Source of the DNA: Candidatus Hodarchaeota archaeon
GTDB taxonomy: Archaea; Asgardarchaeota; Heimdallarchaeia; Hodarchaeales; YT1-039
DNA: 10,376 bases
NCBI GenBank assembly: GCA_016840025.1
Contig: JAEOTF010000176.1
Coordinates: forward strand, 1 to 10,376
Reading direction: 5' to 3'
Of this stretch, positions 1 through 6,994 are shown in pieces. The notes beneath the pieces are model-generated. The model was not told where the DNA came from. It searched no databases and saw only the letters and a program-made list of their open reading frames with translations. Position 1 is the stretch's first letter; each line of letters opens with the position of its first letter. Both the position numbers and the translations under genes were made by a program.

Positions 1-2
1 TA

Positions 3-1190
3 TCACTTCAAGAAATCTTGGAATCACCTGACGATGATATTGAAGCTGAAATTGATTTTGAGGAAAAAAGTTATCTCATGTATACTTCAGGAACTACCGG
101 ACCTCCTAAAGCAACTACTTTTTTTTACAAAAAGACTGTTGCTGGTAATGCCTTGCAAACAGCTTCTGGCTTGATACGACTTTTCTTAGGCGGAAAAGAT
201 GATATTTTATACACTTGCTTACCATTATTTCACGGTAACGCCCTGCAAATTACAACTTTTCCAGGTTATATGACAGAAACACCTGTTGTTCTTTCAAAAA
301 GATTTAGTGCAAGCCGTCTCTGGGATATTTGTAGAAAGTATAATGTCACCTCATTTAATTTATTGGGGGCAATGCCTCAGTTTATTCTTAAACAACCAGA
401 ACGTCCTAATGACGGTGAAAATAAGGTAAAACTAATTATATCTGCTGCTTGTCCTAAGGAATTAGTGATACCCTTTGAGAAGCGGTTCAATGTAGAAATA
501 AAAGAGTTTTATGGTGCAGTTGATGGAGGAGGTTATATTCTTGGTCCTTTCTTCCAGAAAAATGTTCCTGTAGGAACGATGGGAAAACCTTTAGGAGACA
601 GTAAAGCAGGAATAATGGATGATGATGGAAATCTTTTAGGAGCCGATGAAGTCGGTGAATTAGTATTTTTGGTTAAGAGAGGGGAAGTTGAGATGAGGAA
701 AGTCACCTACTATAAGGATGCTGATTCCACTAAGAGTAAAATTCGAGAAGCAAATGATGGAAATCTATGGCTACATACAGGAGATTTAGCTACAATGGAT
801 GCTGACGGCTGGTTTTACTTTGTAGATCGTAAAAAGGATTCCATTAGGAGAAGAGGAGAAAATATATCACCGTGGTCTGTTGAACGTGTGATAAATCAAA
901 ATGATAAAGTGCTGGAATCAGCTGCTTATGCAGTCCAACCTGAAGGAATAGTGGAAGACGAGGTTATGGTGTCAGTTGTATTAAAACCAGGTGAATCTAT
1001 GGCACCAGAGGAGTTACTTGATTACTGTCAAGGAAAGATGGCATACTTTATGATCCCCCGTTTCATCGATTTTATCGATGAATTACCGAAAAGTAAAGTC
1101 CATAGAACTTTGAAACAAATCCTTAGAGATCGTGGAGTAACAAGAAGCACTTATGATAGGGAAAAAGCTGGATACGAAGTTAAAAAATAA
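3..1190 (+). CDS. Acyl-CoA ligase (AMP-forming, ANL superfamily), 5'-truncated by window edge
   Basis: Activates a carboxylic acid with ATP to an acyl-adenylate and then to its CoA thioester; probably cytosolic. The reading frame is open to the left edge. ANL ligases are usually 500-560 residues and the P-loop-like motif YTSGTTGPPK (bases 81-110) lies too close to the first visible codon, so roughly 150 N-terminal residues are missing; the TTG at 18 is internal, not the start. Other motifs in order: FYGAVDGG (A5 region, Asp where most members have Glu), LHTGDLATMDADGW (A7) and DRKKDSIRRRGENIS (A8, hinge). The A10 region reads LPKSKVHRTLKQILRDRG, with Arg where the catalytic Lys normally sits. 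From memory, CaiC-like ligases that neighbour crotonases often show a similar TxxRxxK pattern. The substrate cannot be told from sequence. The neighbours suggest a fatty, branched or carnitine-like acid. The family call is secure; the substrate is not. Confidence 0.93.
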   Translation, partial: SLQEILESPDDDIEAEIDFEEKSYLMYTSGTTGPPKATTFFYKKTVAGNALQTASGLIRLFLGGKDDILYTCLPLFHGNALQITTFPGYMTETPVVLSKRFSASRLWDICRKYNVTSFNLLGAMPQFILKQPERPNDGENKVKLIISAACPKELVIPFEKRFNVEIKEFYGAVDGGGYILGPFFQKNVPVGTMGKPLGDSKAGIMDDDGNLLGADEVGELVFLVKRGEVEMRKVTYYKDADSTKSKIREANDGNLWLHTGDLATMDADGWFYFVDRKKDSIRRRGENISPWSVERVINQNDKVLESAAYAVQPEGIVEDEVMVSVVLKPGESMAPEELLDYCQGKMAYFMIPRFIDFIDELPKSKVHRTLKQILRDRGVTRSTYDREKAGYEVKK

Positions 1191-1209
1191 ACTAATTTTA
1201 TTTCAATTC

Positions 1210-1215
1210 TTTTTT
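1210..1215 (+). terminator. T-tract after acyl-CoA ligase
   Basis: A run of six T follows the ligase stop codon by about 20 bases, within a T-rich stretch (1196-1220). Archaeal transcription commonly ends at such tracts without a hairpin. The base composition is T-rich throughout, so this is weak evidence. Confidence 0.3.
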
Positions 1216-1231
1216 ATTTATACTTATATTT
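1216..1231 (+). promoter_or_regulatory. Candidate TATA element for the plus-strand crotonase
   Basis: The sequence TTTATACTTATATTT lies about 80 bases upstream of the chosen ATG at 1311. Archaeal transcription starts about 25 bases downstream of the TATA box, which would give a leader of roughly 50-60 bases. That would place the in-frame GTG at 1233 upstream of the transcript start, supporting the later ATG. Assigned by eye in AT-rich DNA. Confidence 0.35.
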
Positions 1232-1310
1232 AGTGATTAGAGGGAAATTTTTCAAAATAGTTTTATTCCCATTTACTTTATTTTATTCAAAATTATTATG
1301 GCAAAAGATC

Positions 1311-2168
1311 ATGACAGACGAATATAAGTATATTTTAGTTGATCAACCTGAGAAATACATAAATCGAATTACTCTTAACAGACCTGAAAAAAGAAACGCC
1401 TTGAACAATGAAATAAGGGGAGAAGTCTTTAAAGCACTCGAAAAAGCGGATGAGGATAAAGATATTAGGGTAACTATCATTAGAGGAGCAGGGACTTGTT
1501 TTTCGGCGGGGTATGATCTCGGAACTGATCTTAGAAGGAATCGACCTTGGTTTACATCCCCCGAATTGGGTTTGAGAAGTTATTCATGGCCGAAACATCT
1601 TACAGAGGGATGGTTTAAAATGTGGGATATGGCTAAACCAATAATTGCTCAAATTCACAGTTATTGTTTGGCTGGGGGAAGTGAATTAGCAGCTGCTTGT
1701 GATTTAGTTTATGTATCTGAAGATGCCCAAATTGGTTATCCTGCAGTTAGGTCAATCTCTCCCCCAGATCTCCAATATCCAACATGGCTGATGGGTATGA
1801 GGGCAGCAATGGAATATATGCTAACTGGAGCTTCTCTTAGTGGAAATGAAGCAGTAAGAGTAGGATTTGCAAACAGATGTTTTCCTAATGATCAATTAGA
1901 TGAAAAAGTATTAGAAATGGCTAGGAATGTAGCAAATATTCCTCCTGACTTACAAATTCTTAACAAACGAAGTGTTCATCAAGCGATGGAGATTATGGGT
2001 ATTCGAAGTGGTCTCCGTGCTGGACATTCCTTAGTTTCTCTTGCTCATTATACTAAAAGCACTGAAGATTTTATAAAACAATTGTACTCAGGGGGAGGAT
2101 TAACGAAAGCTTTTTCTGATCGGGATGGTAAATGGGGAGATTATAGAACCAAAAAAACAAAAAAATAA
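1311..2168 (+). CDS. Crotonase-family protein (enoyl-CoA hydratase/isomerase-like), second catalytic Glu replaced
   Basis: A 285-residue crotonase-fold enzyme acting on an acyl-CoA thioester. The ATG at 1311 is preferred over the in-frame GTG at 1233 because homology to the fold begins right after it (TDEYKYILVDQPEKYINRITLNRPEKRNAL), and the 26 extra residues look like translated leader. The first oxyanion-hole segment is CFSAGYDLG (about residues 63-71). The second is CLAGGSELAAACD, whose Glu125 matches Glu144 of rat mitochondrial enoyl-CoA hydratase. The position matching rat Glu164, twenty residues on, is Ala145 (IGYPAVRS instead of GQPE). Classical syn-hydration uses both Glu residues, so this protein may be an isomerase, hydrolase or other crotonase, or may use another base. 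It is downstream of the ligase on the same strand and converges with the transporter. It belongs to a different crotonase subgroup from the three minus-strand paralogues. The family is sure; the reaction is not. Confidence 0.9.
   Translation: MTDEYKYILVDQPEKYINRITLNRPEKRNALNNEIRGEVFKALEKADEDKDIRVTIIRGAGTCFSAGYDLGTDLRRNRPWFTSPELGLRSYSWPKHLTEGWFKMWDMAKPIIAQIHSYCLAGGSELAAACDLVYVSEDAQIGYPAVRSISPPDLQYPTWLMGMRAAMEYMLTGASLSGNEAVRVGFANRCFPNDQLDEKVLEMARNVANIPPDLQILNKRSVHQAMEIMGIRSGLRAGHSLVSLAHYTKSTEDFIKQLYSGGGLTKAFSDRDGKWGDYRTKKTKK
2151..2165 (-). terminator. Paired T-tracts terminating the transporter transcript
   Basis: Read on the minus strand, two runs of seven T (2151-2157 and 2159-2165) lie 10-25 bases beyond the transporter stop codon. 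They fall inside the last codons of the convergent crotonase, so the two transcripts would overlap at their 3' ends. Confidence 0.4.
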
Positions 2169-2174
2169 TTTGAA

Positions 2175-3647
2175 TCATTTAGATTCTCTAAGTTTTACTT
2201 TGAACCAGCGAATAAATAAGAAGCATACAAAATATAGGATTCCCATAGAGGCTAATCCGAGTGTAAGAATAATCGGGTCGCGTGAGTTTTCACCTCTAAA
2301 TATAACCCCATAGATTGAAGAAGAAAGAGCTGCAACTAAACTAGTTGAAAACATAAAAAGTCCCATATATGCTCCTGAAAGGCGAGTAACTGCCTGGTCT
2401 TTAATCATGGATTCATTCCCACTCCTCTTTATATGCATTTCGGCAGCTCTATCTACCATTTCATTCATAATGGGTGAACTAAACATGGTAGTTGAGTACA
2501 TGCTTCCCAATACGGTGCCAAAAGAAACAATAAAGAGAACCATTCGTAGGATGAAAGGCATATCACCTAGGAAAAAGAGTTCAAAAATTGCAGCAATAAT
2601 TATAACTACAACGTTTATTTTATATGTTTTCAATAATTTTGCCCTCAACAGGAACTTCCCAATTAACCACCAAATCAACAACCAGATAAACTTAGTTGAG
2701 ATGCTGATTATGATATAGACAATATAAAGATCTGCTACTAGATTAGGGGCTAATCCCTTCCCCAATACGAAAGCGATAAATGGAATAATTGTAAAGAGAA
2801 GTGCAAATTGACTAACTTGACTAGCCACTCCAGCAACCATGATTTTCATATACTCTTTGTCTTTTGCTGGAACAAATAAGTACTTAAATGTACTTTTTAG
2901 CGATCTTTTTTCTTGAGGGGGAGAATTCAAATGGAATCTCTCATCAATTGAGAAAAAGGAGATGAGGATTAGAATAGCTGAGATAATCCCAAAGATGATC
3001 GAAACGGGGGGCATGACGTTTCTAACAAATTTTCCACTATTTGTCCAATACCCTGTATTAGTCGGATCTTCAAGAAGACTTTGAATAACATTAGGAACAG
3101 CAATACTGAAAATGGAACCGACCACTCTCAAAATTGAAGCTAATACTGCAGCTTGTTTCCTATTTTCCAATGTTTGAGATATTTCAGGAAGTACAGAACT
3201 GAAAGCAATCATCATTACACCACCAAACACACCTTTTAAAAAACTCATTCCCCAGTACCAGAGCGCAGTTGGCCAATACATTACAGTACTTACCATAGCC
3301 TCCGCTTGGGGGGGTATCCAAGGAGGTAAATAAACTAATATTGCAGAAACGAGCCAAACCGGTAATCCTATGAGAATATAAGGCCGCCTTTTCCCAATTT
3401 TACGTGGTTTTGTATTATCCAATACAACTCCGAATATAATTCCGGAAAATGCGGACACTAACATACTTATCGTTGTTCCCAGCGAGACTAAAATGGAATC
3501 TATCCGTATAGTATAGACATAGAAATTATATGAATATGATTCGGTTGCCATCAACAAAAGCATATAACCGAAAGCACCTAAAGAATACCCTATCAACCTT
3601 CCTCTTTTGAGTTCTCTCAAAGAAGAAACTGTGTTTGATTCTGCCAT
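2175..3647 (-). CDS. MFS transporter, GPH (glycoside-pentoside-hexuronide:cation symporter)-like
   Basis: A 490-residue inner-membrane transporter with about twelve hydrophobic segments. The cytoplasmic loop after the second segment reads GVVLDNTKPRKIGKRRPY (residues 73-90), the Asp...Gly-Lys-Arg-Arg-Pro signature of GPH symporters related to MelB. A long polar loop follows segment six (around residues 232-262), as expected for the linker between the two six-helix halves. GPH members co-transport sugars or other solutes with H+ or Na+. Many archaeal and actinobacterial members sit beside lipid or aromatic catabolic genes and have no known substrate. Its place between acyl-CoA genes suggests uptake of the acid or a conjugate degraded here; that is inference only. 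The start is the ATG at 3647, without an obvious Shine-Dalgarno sequence. It converges with the upstream crotonase (6-base gap) and diverges from the racemase-like gene. Confidence 0.88.
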   Translation of the reverse strand: MAESNTVSSLRELKRGRLIGYSLGAFGYMLLLMATESYSYNFYVYTIRIDSILVSLGTTISMLVSAFSGIIFGVVLDNTKPRKIGKRRPYILIGLPVWLVSAILVYLPPWIPPQAEAMVSTVMYWPTALWYWGMSFLKGVFGGVMMIAFSSVLPEISQTLENRKQAAVLASILRVVGSIFSIAVPNVIQSLLEDPTNTGYWTNSGKFVRNVMPPVSIIFGIISAILILISFFSIDERFHLNSPPQEKRSLKSTFKYLFVPAKDKEYMKIMVAGVASQVSQFALLFTIIPFIAFVLGKGLAPNLVADLYIVYIIISISTKFIWLLIWWLIGKFLLRAKLLKTYKINVVVIIIAAIFELFFLGDMPFILRMVLFIVSFGTVLGSMYSTTMFSSPIMNEMVDRAAEMHIKRSGNESMIKDQAVTRLSGAYMGLFMFSTSLVAALSSSIYGVIFRGENSRDPIILTLGLASMGILYFVCFLFIRWFKVKLRESK

Positions 3648-3700
3648 CGTTTGTAATCTTCTATTTTTTGAAGAAATTTTAAGACAATAATTATTCGATG

Positions 3701-3720
3701 TTTTTAAATATATACTTTAA
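3701..3720. promoter_or_regulatory. Candidate divergent TATA region between transporter and racemase-like gene
   Basis: The 149-base divergent gap holds the near-symmetric element TTTTTAAATATATACTTTAA. Read on the plus strand it offers TTTAAATATATA about 80 bases before the ATG at 3797. Read on the minus strand it offers AAAGTATATATTTAAA about 55-60 bases before the ATG at 3647. One site could recruit TBP for both genes. A second plus-strand possibility, GTTATATTTTTTT, lies at about 3728-3740. Confidence 0.35.
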
Positions 3721-3796
3721 TTTGCTCGTTATATTTTTTTTAATTTCAAGAGGAAAATTAGTAAATTAAAAAATTAGGTATTAATTTTGATGTAAT

Positions 3797-5011
3797 ATGA
3801 CATTACCACTAGAGAACATTACAATTTTAGATTTGTCTCGGATGCTTCCTGGACCTTACAGTACTATGATCTTATCGGATCTTGGAGCAAACATTATTCG
3901 TGTAGAGAATCCGAGCGATCCTATGAGTAATCTACCACCTTTTTTCCAGAAGGGAGATCAATATGTGAGTGCTTTTAATGCTGTTCTTATGAGAAATAAA
4001 AAATCTGTGACCTTAAATTTGAAGACTGATGAGGCTCTGAAGATTTTTTACGATTTAGTTAAACAAGCCGATGTTGTAATGGATACGTTTCGACCTGGAG
4101 TTATGGAGAAATTAAAAATTGACTATGAAACTCTTTCTTCAATTAATCCTTCAATAATTTGCTGTTCTATGACAGGTTATGGACAGAACGGACCTTACAA
4201 GCAAAAGGCTGGTCATGATATCAATTATATAGGTATTAGTGGAATTCTTGATGCAACCCGAGCTCGGGCTATTTATGGAAAAGAAGGCCAAGAGAGGCCC
4301 CCTTTAGTACCAGGACTTTCTCCAGCGGATATAGGAGGTGCCTTAATCGCTGCTATAGGAATCCTTGGTGCTCTTTTTGAGAGAGAACAGAATCCCGAAA
4401 GAATGGGGCAATTCATTGACGTATCTATGACCGATTCGACTTTCTTCTTCCAACCAATCGTAGCGGCTAATAAATTTGTACGAGATCATAGTGGAAAACA
4501 AGGTTGGGGTTCAGGAGGAGGTAGTGGTTCGCCCTATTACGGCTCATATAAGACCAAAGATAATAAATACATAGCCGTTGGGGCAATTGAGCCAAAATTT
4601 TGGTATGCTTTATGTGAAGGATTAGGAAGAGATGATCTCAAAGGAAAGCAATATGTTCGGGCAGAAGAAAATGAAAAGGTAATTGGTGAAGTACAAAAAG
4701 AGTTTCTTAAGAAAACTCAAGCCGAATGGATGGAAGTTTTCGAAAGCTTTGATACATGTGTGTCTCCTGTTAAGAATTTTTGGGAAGCTTGTTCGGACCC
4801 TCAAATAATAGCTCGAAATATGATTGTGAAAATGGAACACCCTGTTCTAGGAGAAGTTCAAAATCTCGCTTCACCTATTAAAATGTCTCGGACTCCACCT
4901 ACCATTCGAAGTTTTGCACCTAAAGCAGGGCAAGACACAGAAGAAGTTTTGAAAAATCTCAATTATTCCGAGGAAGATATTCAAATTTTTAAAAAAAATA
5001 AGGTAATATAA
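3797..5011 (+). CDS. Alpha-methylacyl-CoA racemase-like protein (CaiB/BaiF, class III CoA-transferase family)
   Basis: A 404-residue protein of the class III CoA-transferase fold. The N-terminal signature MLPGPYSTMILSDLGANIIR (16-35) and TFRPGVMEKL (97-106) are typical of the family. Three residues match the catalytic set of Mycobacterium tuberculosis MCR (His126, Asp156, Glu241): His140 in YKQKAGHDINY, Asp178 in LSPADIGG and Glu265 in YIAVGAIEPKFWY, each in its recognisable local context. True CoA-transferases of the fold use an Asp as the acyl carrier, and the neighbouring Asp141 is also present, so transferase activity is not formally excluded. As a racemase it would epimerise (2R)- and (2S)-methylacyl-CoA esters, making branched chains available to beta-oxidation. 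It is divergent from the transporter and convergent with a crotonase. No strong Shine-Dalgarno sequence precedes the ATG; AGGT lies 18 bases upstream. The fold is near certain and the racemase role likely. Confidence 0.88.
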   Translation: MTLPLENITILDLSRMLPGPYSTMILSDLGANIIRVENPSDPMSNLPPFFQKGDQYVSAFNAVLMRNKKSVTLNLKTDEALKIFYDLVKQADVVMDTFRPGVMEKLKIDYETLSSINPSIICCSMTGYGQNGPYKQKAGHDINYIGISGILDATRARAIYGKEGQERPPLVPGLSPADIGGALIAAIGILGALFEREQNPERMGQFIDVSMTDSTFFFQPIVAANKFVRDHSGKQGWGSGGGSGSPYYGSYKTKDNKYIAVGAIEPKFWYALCEGLGRDDLKGKQYVRAEENEKVIGEVQKEFLKKTQAEWMEVFESFDTCVSPVKNFWEACSDPQIIARNMIVKMEHPVLGEVQNLASPIKMSRTPPTIRSFAPKAGQDTEEVLKNLNYSEEDIQIFKKNKVI

Positions 5012-5022
5012 AAAAATTTTTT
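5010..5022. terminator. Bidirectional A7/T6 terminator between convergent genes
   Basis: The 24-base gap between the racemase-like gene and the convergent crotonase starts with seven A followed by six T. This gives a T-tract on each strand just past each stop codon, and the block is a small perfect palindrome. A shared hairpin-less terminator is the simplest reading. Confidence 0.45.
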
Positions 5023-5035
5023 ACGTATTCTTTTT

Positions 5036-5905
5036 TTAATCATCCCTTTTCTCAAGCATTTCGAACAAATTCTGTTCTTGATCATCCAGCAATGTATTTG
5101 TATTTGATTCTATTTCACGAGACTGTCCTTCAGCACCTAAAAACATATTCATTCGAGCCTTTGCGGCAGGTAACGCAACGGATTTGCCAAATAAGTAATT
5201 TTCTTCCAAAAGGGCATCAACGATTGGGAGTTCAACTCCTGCTAACACGGATTTCTTCGCCAAGGCAATTGATTCTGGAGGAAATGTGGCAATTCTATAA
5301 GCTAGATTTTCCACATAGAGGGTCAACTTATCTGGAGGTAATGCGCGATTTATTAATCCATACAATTCAGCTATTTCTGCAGGGAAGTCATGACCTCCAA
5401 GAACTATCTCCATAGCACGCCTTCGTCCTACTTCACGAGGAACTCTGATTGTTCCTCCACCCCCAGGTATAATTCCTACTCCGATTTCCGGTTGAGCAAA
5501 TACTGCTTTCCCGAGTTCTCCAAATATCATATCAAAGCCTTGAATTACCTCAAAACCTCCTCCACGTACAATTCCCTCCACTTTAGCAATCGAAACTTTT
5601 GGCATTGTACGATATAATTCCTGAATCATATGGCCGGTACCTTCAATACTTTCTCTTTTTGGTGGTGCTTCATCAGGTAATACAACCAAACCTTCGACAT
5701 CGAAGTGTGCAATGAAAAAATCTGGATCAGCGCTATCGAACACAATAACACGTACATTATCATCTTTTAGAACTGTTTGTGCAAGAACCGCAAATTCCAT
5801 ACCCATTGCCATATTCAAAAGATTCATTGGAGGATTGTCAATAGTTACAAACGCAACTCCTTTATCTACTTTCACTTTTAACATTTTAAGATTGTCGTAA
5901 CTCAT
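5036..5905 (-). CDS. Enoyl-CoA hydratase/isomerase family protein (crotonase paralogue 3 of 3)
   Basis: A 289-residue crotonase, likely hydrating or isomerising an enoyl-CoA in the cytosol. The first oxyanion-hole region is SADPDFFIAHFDV (58-70). The second is EGIVRGGGFEV with Glu119, and the second acid is Glu140 in AQPEIGVGIIPGGGGT. Both catalytic acids therefore appear present, with a loop one residue longer between them than in rat hydratase. It differs from its paralogues in the pocket region: VIQGFDMIFG replaces VLSLDMRFG, and TIRVPREVG replaces TQRLPRLVG. About 43 of the first 70 residues match the paralogue at 7903-8751. It alone has a C-terminal extension of about 20 residues rich in Asp, Glu, Asn and Gln. 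The ATG at 5905 is preceded by GGTG about 8 bases upstream. It has its own promoter (5996-6012), so is probably monocistronic. Substrate unknown. Confidence 0.92.
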   Translation of the reverse strand: MSYDNLKMLKVKVDKGVAFVTIDNPPMNLLNMAMGMEFAVLAQTVLKDDNVRVIVFDSADPDFFIAHFDVEGLVVLPDEAPPKRESIEGTGHMIQELYRTMPKVSIAKVEGIVRGGGFEVIQGFDMIFGELGKAVFAQPEIGVGIIPGGGGTIRVPREVGRRRAMEIVLGGHDFPAEIAELYGLINRALPPDKLTLYVENLAYRIATFPPESIALAKKSVLAGVELPIVDALLEENYLFGKSVALPAAKARMNMFLGAEGQSREIESNTNTLLDDQEQNLFEMLEKRDD

Positions 5906-5941
5906 TTCTTCACACCCATTTAAATTAATATGACTAGATTA

Positions 5942-5962
5942 TCCTTAATTGTTCTTTAAGGA
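5942..5962. repeat. Short inverted repeat in the crotonase leader
   Basis: TCCTTAA and TTAAGGA form perfect 7-base arms around a 7-base spacer. The site lies about 35 bases downstream of the TATA element, near or just past the expected transcription start. That position suits a dimeric repressor operator or a weak leader hairpin. In AT-rich DNA a 7-base repeat can occur by chance. Confidence 0.3.
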
Positions 5963-5995
5963 AATATTGTTATGAATTTATTTTAGGTAGTTTTC

Positions 5996-6012
5996 TATTT
6001 ATAAGTTTTGAA
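5996..6012 (-). promoter_or_regulatory. Archaeal-type BRE/TATA promoter of crotonase 5036-5905
   Basis: On the minus strand the element reads TTCAAAACTTATAAATA: an A-rich BRE-like stretch followed by TTATAAATA. It ends 91 bases before the ATG. The same 17 bases, with one change (G for C), occur upstream of the paralogue at 7903-8751. The preceding gene's T10 tract lies just upstream, so a new transcript must start here. Confidence 0.6.
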
Positions 6013-6040
6013 TTATAGAAAACGGATTTAAATCTAAAGT

Positions 6041-6050
6041 AAAAAAAAAA
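6041..6050 (-). terminator. T10 terminator of the middle crotonase operon
   Basis: Read on the minus strand, ten T in a row begin three bases after the stop codon of the crotonase at 6054-6905. It is the longest T-tract in the window and is followed by a promoter element for the next gene, which supports true termination. Confidence 0.6.
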
Positions 6051-6053
6051 TCC

Positions 6054-6905
6054 TTATAAAATGTCTCCTAAGAGTTTTTTCAATTCTTCTAATCTTCTTT
6101 TGGGACCTAATTCTGCCTCCCGCGTTTGTAGTCCAGAATCAAGAGCCTGGTTCATCCTCCCCTTAGATTCTCCTAGGCCGGCAGCTATTGAAAAAAGATG
6201 GCTTTCCTCAAGTAAACCTTCTTTACGAGACATTTCTTCTGCAACAACAACGGATTTCTTAATGATACCTATCGTCTCAGCCGAGACATATGCTATGCTA
6301 TTAGCCAGCAGTTCCACAAACTGTCCAATCTTATCTGCAGGTAAGGCTCTATTAATCCACCCGTAACGTTCTGCCATCTTAGCAGAAAAAGGCATCAGCC
6401 CTAGCATGGCTTCTAAAGCACGGGATCTTCCCATTAACCGAGTTAGCCAATGTGTTCCCCCACCTCCTGGGATTATCCCTACTGCAGCTTCAGTTTGGGA
6501 GAAAACAGCCTTTCCAATCACCCCAAAACGCATGTCAAGAGAAAGACAAAATTCGTTTCCACCACCACCAACAATGCCTTCTATCTTTGCAATTGTTACC
6601 TTGGGAAGTGTACGAAATTCCATAAAGAATTTTTTCCAGCCTCCTAATTCTGTTGGTTTAGGCCCTGCTTCTTCAGGGAAATCTGTTAATGCCGTGACAT
6701 CGAAATGTGAAATAAAAAATTCCGGATCAGCACTTTGAAAAACAATAACTTTAACATCATCATCAACTTTTACTTGATTGAAAAAGCGTTCCATATCTTC
6801 CAGGAAAGGTATATTGATTAAATTTACAGGAGGATTATCAATTGTCACCCACGCTACACTATTTTTTACTTCAATTTTCCACACTTTATAATTCTTATAT
6901 TCCAT
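6054..6905 (-). CDS. Enoyl-CoA hydratase/isomerase family protein (crotonase paralogue 2 of 3)
   Basis: A 283-residue crotonase of the same subgroup as its two minus-strand neighbours. Key segments are SADPEFFISHFDV (58-70), EGIVGGGGNEFCLSLDMRFG with Glu118, and SQTEAAVGIIPGGGGT with Glu139, so both catalytic acids are kept. The sequence after the glycine loop is THWLTRLMG where the paralogue at 7903-8751 has TQRLPRLVG. The residues lining the acyl end also differ (GGWKKFFMEFRTL against GHQLQELYRTM), suggesting a different chain or branch preference. About 34 of the first 70 residues match that paralogue. The ATG at 6905 is preceded by TGATC, which can pair with the 16S 3' end. It follows the nucleotidyltransferase gene by 81 bases and is probably last in its operon, although a degenerate promoter-like element lies in the gap. 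Reaction likely hydration; substrate unknown. Confidence 0.92.
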   Translation of the reverse strand: MEYKNYKVWKIEVKNSVAWVTIDNPPVNLINIPFLEDMERFFNQVKVDDDVKVIVFQSADPEFFISHFDVTALTDFPEEAGPKPTELGGWKKFFMEFRTLPKVTIAKIEGIVGGGGNEFCLSLDMRFGVIGKAVFSQTEAAVGIIPGGGGTHWLTRLMGRSRALEAMLGLMPFSAKMAERYGWINRALPADKIGQFVELLANSIAYVSAETIGIIKKSVVVAEEMSRKEGLLEESHLFSIAAGLGESKGRMNQALDSGLQTREAELGPKRRLEELKKLLGDIL

Positions 6906-6953
6906 TCTTGATCATTTGTTAGTTTTAAGATATTAAGATAACAAATCCCCATT

Positions 6954-6970
6954 AACTTTTTTAGTTTTGG
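6954..6970 (-). promoter_or_regulatory. Degenerate copy of the crotonase promoter element
   Basis: On the minus strand, CCAAAACTAAAAAAGTT resembles the CAAAACTTATAAATA core found before the other two crotonases (about 11 of 15 positions). It lies about 50 bases before the ATG at 6905. The TATA core is poor, so this may be a weak internal promoter or chance similarity. Confidence 0.2.
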
Positions 6971-6976
6971 TCGATA

Positions 6977-6994
6977 ATTGGTTTTCCTACCAAT
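6977..6994. repeat. Six-base-pair hairpin spanning the nucleotidyltransferase stop codon
   Basis: ATTGGT and ACCAAT flank a 6-base loop that contains part of the stop codon (6987-6989). No T-tract follows on the minus strand, so it is not a classic terminator. It could slow RNA decay between the two genes of the operon or be incidental. Confidence 0.25.

Noticed and set aside
18..20. TTG as the true start of the acyl-CoA ligase
   Set aside because: The frame is open to the window edge and the N-terminal subdomain expected before the YTSGTTGPPK motif is missing, so the gene continues upstream.
1233..1310. In-frame GTG start giving the plus-strand crotonase a hydrophobic 26-residue N-terminus resembling a membrane anchor
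   Set aside because: The GTG lies directly after the likely TATA element, upstream of the expected transcript start, and crotonase homology begins only after the ATG at 1311.
2125..2313. Small plus-strand open frame between the crotonase and the transporter
   Set aside because: It overlaps the ends of two well-supported convergent genes and its product shows no recognisable features.
3797..5011. Annotation as a plain formyl-CoA or carnitine CoA-transferase
   Set aside because: The full His/Asp/Glu set and the GAIEPKF context match 2-methylacyl-CoA racemases better, although transferase activity cannot be excluded from sequence.
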